Positions 60,609 through 64,000 of a DNA stretch of 64,000 nt are shown one piece after another. The stretch comes from Kwoniella bestiolae CBS 10118. Its lineage: Eukaryota; Basidiomycota; Tremellomycetes; Tremellales; Cryptococcaceae. The notes beneath the pieces are model-generated. The model saw only the letters and a program-made list of their open reading frames with translations. It was not told the DNA's origin and made no database searches. The number at the start of each line of letters is the position of its first letter. The first letter of the stretch is position 1. The stretch lies in the NCBI RefSeq assembly GCF_000512585.2, contig NC_089242.1:2790001-2854000 (forward strand). Direction: 5' to 3'. The position numbers were made by a program, and so were the translations under genes.

Positions 60609-62375
60609 ATGACAATCCAACCTTTATCGATACCTTACAACCCCCTCAGCGAAGTTTCGGAGCAAGTGGGAGGTAGGGAGAATGTAGAGAGTTTGCGTAG
60701 GGTTGCACGAGATTTCCGAAGTGAGTGATACGGTCATGCAGAAGACAAAACCACATTCTACTCCCCTGGCCATGTTGGCCATGTTCAAATTGACGCTGGC
60801 TAGCGCTGACGCTATAGTCTCATACCAGGTGACACCCTCACCGTACCCACCGATGCGCAGCTTCTCCACTCCCTCAAAGCCTCCCGAGGGGACGATGTGT
60901 ACTCTGAAGATCCGTCCACCACAGCGTTGGAAAGAAGAGTAGCGAAGTTGACGGGCAAGGAGGCTGCTATGTTTGCTGTTAGTGGTACGATGACTAATCG
61001 TGGGTCTCTATTCTACCATCGGTTCTCCACCCATTAGTGGACGGAGCTAGGAGCTGATGTGAGCTCGTTTGGGTTATTTAGAACTTGCTATTAGGACACA
61101 CATGAAACAACCCCCTCATAGTGTTATTACGGATTACAGAGCGCATGTGCATAAAATGGAGGGTAGGTCGGGTTTCGTATCCCATTCGAAGAAGATACAA
61201 TAACTATCAAATCTCTATCTTACTGCTTCTGTCACTGGTCACCGACGATAGCTGATGTATTCCACCTACTAGCCGGCGGCATCGCAATGTTCTCCCAAGC
61301 TACCACACACCAGCTCTTCCCCTCGAACGGTCTACACCTCACCGCAGAAGATATCGAACCCCAACTTCAACTAGGAACCAACATTCATATCTCACCTACC
61401 AAGCTCATCTGCCTGGAAAACACTTTGAGCGGTATGATCTTCCCTCAGGAGGAGATCGTCAAGATCGGTGAATTGGCGAGGAAGAATGATATTGGAATGC
61501 ATCTTGATGGAGCGAGGATCTGGAACGTCGCCGCGGATGTCATTGAGAGGAAGGGGTTGGATGCGAGTAGCGAGGAGGATAGACAGATTGTGTGAGTACC
61601 ACTGGCTCTTCGTTCCATCACACCTCGGCAATTCTCATACCCCCTTTTCAATCCTTGCTCGATGACATCCAACTCATAGTTGGGATAAGATCGCACATAA
61701 GCTAACACCCTCATCAGGCTGACAGACCTCCTCGCACCGTTCGACTCCGCCTCACTCTGCCTCTCCAAAGGCCTCGGCGCACCCATCGGCTCGATCCTCG
61801 TAGGGACCAAGGAGTTCATCGAGCGAGCCAAATGGTTCAGAAAGGCCTTTGGAGGAGGTATAAGGCAGTGTGGGGGGATTGCAGCTTCGGCGGATTACGC
61901 TTTGACGCACCATTTCCCGAGGTTGGCTCATACACATAAGTTGGCGAAGAGGTTGGAGGAAGGGTTGAGGGAGTTGGGCGTTGGGATTGCTGCGCCGGTG
62001 GATACGAATATGGTGTGTTTATCGGTCTGAGATATGAACATGACGGTTGATTCTTCTGATCGCTCATAGGTCTTCTTCCAACCCCAAGCTATCGGTCTGC
62101 CTCTCGACGCAACCATGGCCCGTCTCGCAGCGTTACCCAACCCCATCATCGTAGGTCGCGAACGATGTGTCGTCCACCACCAGATCACCCCAGAGGCTAT
62201 CGAGGATTTCATAGCCTGTGTGAGGGAGATGAAAGAGGAGAAACAGGCGAGTGGGGAAATACCGAAGGAAGGTGAGATTGGACAAGGGGAAAGGGAGAAA
62301 TTGGAAAGTTATAATGGACCGAAGGGGAAGACTACGGATGCGGTGCTTAGGAAACAGGCTGCTTTGGGGTATTAA
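60609..62375 (+). CDS. GLY1: L-threonine aldolase, PLP-dependent
   Basis: Cleaves threonine/allo-threonine to glycine and acetaldehyde. The start MTIQPLSIPYNPLSEV at 60609 is preferred over an upstream Met at 60390 that lies in the repeat region. Exons give SDTLTVPTDAQL, DPSTTALERRVAKLTGKEAAMFAVSGTMTN, QLAIRTHMKQPPHSVITDYRAHVHKMEAGGIAMF, ISPTKLICLENTLSGMIFP, GMHLDGARIWNV, and SLCLSKGLGAPIGSILVG with the PLP lysine, then KAFGGGIRQCGGIAASADYAL. The C-terminal domain ends with a charged tail (KEGEIGQGEREKLESYNG) and GY. Fold and motif order are those of fungal Gly1. Stereospecificity cannot be told. Confidence 0.92.
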
Positions 62376-62619
62376 GGTTCATGTAGGACGAGTGAATGGG
62401 GATCTTTGGAATGGAGGGAACGGAAAGAATCTATAATTTTGATCGAGGGACGAAGCGAGGCGGAAGTCGGATTGGTTAAAATTTAAGCCAAGTATGAGTG
62501 ATATAAGTTATGTATAACTGTCACATATCAAAAATCAGTCGATCGACTGAACAGAATGTCAATAGATAGAAGTACATATACATAACATCAGTCACAGCAT
62601 AATTCCTATCGCTTATGAA

Positions 62620-63489
62620 TTATTCCCTTGGGACTTTAAATCTCCATACACTCTCCTTGCCACAACCCACCTTATACCTCTCCTTTGACGCCCCCTGATT
62701 CCTACCTGAATAACAACTACATTTCCATCCCCACCGCCCTTCTCCTTTCTCCTTCCCCTTGACGTCCAAAGTATACTTTGATTGTACTCCTACTACCTCT
62801 GTGTCGTATATATCGGTCGAACAGATCGATAAGCAGTTCTCGAGCGTTTCAGCCTCAAATTCCAGGAAGGGTTTACCGAAGAGGAGGGAGTAACATGAGG
62901 TGAATGAGAGTGGAGAATGGAGGTAGGTGACCTGGCCAGTGAAAGGGATCAGCAGGACGTCGAAATGAGTTGCATCCATTCTCCACGGCATAGAATCTGG
63001 AATTCTATGTCGGTGGCGAATTGCACGTTTAGCCATACCATACTTACAAACGCCTGACAGGGATCACATCCACCCAAATGATCACACCCACTTTCAATCC
63101 CACTCGGATCGATCGACTCGGTCTTGGTACAGTGGCACTGGGCTGAGCGAGGATGATAGTACGAGTAGCTGAATCGCTTGTTCCCGCATAGTTCCTGATA
63201 TGGTATCAATCGTATCGAATATCAGCCAAACTTGATAGCGATGGTCCTTATATGCAGATCAGGCATGATATTTAAGACTACACGAAGGGCAAAGAAGACT
63301 CACCATACAAGCTGAATTGTCCTCCTGTTTGGACAGCAGGCCAAAGGTGTCCGCTTGAGATATGGCTTTGAATGTCTGTGGGCTGATACATCCTGCGAAT
63401 TGGGGTGAGGACGACTTGGACGGTGAGGTGACTAGGGCGAATGCGCAGAGTGAGGGTAGGAGTATCGATACGAGCAGTGCTGGGATCAT
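62620..63489 (-). CDS. Secreted cysteine-rich protein, WSC-like
   Basis: Three exons. A signal peptide (MIPALLVSILLPSLCAFALVTS) is followed by GCISPQTFKAISQADTFG...SACMELCGNKRFSYSYYHPRSAQCHCTKT, whose Cys spacing and aromatic pattern resemble WSC-type carbohydrate-binding domains. A spacer GCDHLGGCDPCQAF follows, then a second Cys-rich part with the pattern TLENCLSICSTDIYD...WKCSCYSG, ending WRFKVPRE. No GPI or membrane segment is visible at the C-terminus, so it is probably free or wall-bound. I do not recognise an orthologue, and the third exon boundary (acceptor TGGCCAG) is only my best fit. Confidence 0.65.
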
Positions 63490-64000
63490 TGTGCGTGTGC
63501 CGATTGAAGGAGGATGGGAGACCTTGCGTGTGAGGGAGTGAACATGTGTTGACCCAGCTGGAATGCAGTGAGTAATGGTGAAATGATATGATCCTACCTG
63601 TCAAAGACTTGTGAAGTATTGATGGTTCGCTGTTGATAGGTGCTGGTCAACACGTTATCGCCTGTTCGCAGAATGATTGTTGTCGCATGCACACACGCCG
63701 ATCTGTCATCCTGATCCAACACATGTGACCTCGAGATAACCTATCATCAGGTGAGCTTGGGGTGTTGCCATTCTCTGTAGCCTGTGTCCATCTCTCCGCT
63801 GATTCGACTGTTCTGACCCCGTGTCCCCTCGTGTGATGGGCATAAGAGAATTTGCATGTATCCATACACAGCCACAAGCAACCACTTGACTTGAGTCAAC
63901 GCAGTAAGTAGCCAATCAAGGGATCTACTTGTAATACCTATAAGCATCTTTCGGCCCACAGTTCCTCAGTCCACTCCCCACCGCATTGGACGCAAAGCAT
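63490..64000. other. Right-edge sequence upstream of the Cys-rich gene
   Basis: Contains the upstream region of the Cys-rich gene. Open frames here (63647-63959 minus) are overlapping and lack features. No gene seen before the window ends. Confidence 0.4.

Overview
This is eukaryotic nuclear DNA. Genes on both strands are interrupted by many short introns (mostly about 50-110 nt, GT-AG, with CTRAY-like branch sites). The encoded proteins look most like those of basidiomycete yeasts of the Tremellales (Cryptococcus/Kwoniella type). That placement is inferred from protein resemblance and intron style; no search was run. I support 26 protein-coding loci. I see no rRNA, convincing tRNA, transposon, CRISPR array, telomere or centromere.

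Layout. 0-12 kb: a small single-TM protein, NAD-formate dehydrogenase (-), an aprataxin/Hnt3 DNA-repair hydrolase (+), the mitochondrial dynamin MGM1 (+), and a head-to-head pair of small SANT/Myb-like paralogues. 12.6-31.9 kb: a Zn2Cys6 transcription factor (-), the nuclear exosome exonuclease RRP6 (-), mitochondrial ribosomal protein L46 (+), a cytochrome P450 (-), a NAPE-PLD-type metallo-hydrolase (-) divergent from phosphatidylglycerophosphate synthase PGS1 (+), and a Vip1-like RRM protein (+). 32-43.7 kb: a doubtful small spliced gene, a BIM1/X325 copper-type GPI protein (+), a PHO84-like phosphate permease (+), a GABA-type aminotransferase (-) and a GliT-like FAD disulfide oxidoreductase (-). 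44.5-64 kb: a nuclear-type peroxiredoxin (-), ADE4 (+), HIS2 (-), a secreted GH16 glucanase (-), ADE12 (-), an NAD kinase (+), a threonine aldolase (+) and a Cys-rich secreted protein (-).

The genes are ordinary chromosomal housekeeping and metabolic loci, not an evident biosynthetic cluster. Some share themes: mitochondrial membrane and lipid biology (MGM1, PGS1, NAPE-PLD), thiol redox (FAD oxidoreductase and peroxiredoxin), and purine synthesis (ADE4, ADE12).

The most notable signals are in gene structure and upstream DNA. Several genes need very small exons: 9 nt in the formate dehydrogenase active-site region, 12 nt carrying the first zinc cysteine of the transcription factor, and 19, 22 and 27 nt elsewhere. 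The ADE4 start codon is itself split by an intron. Repeated motifs sit upstream of the GH16, aminotransferase, PHO84 and threonine aldolase genes. A HIS2 intron carries a tandem-repeat purine tract. I found no convincing undescribed multi-gene system.
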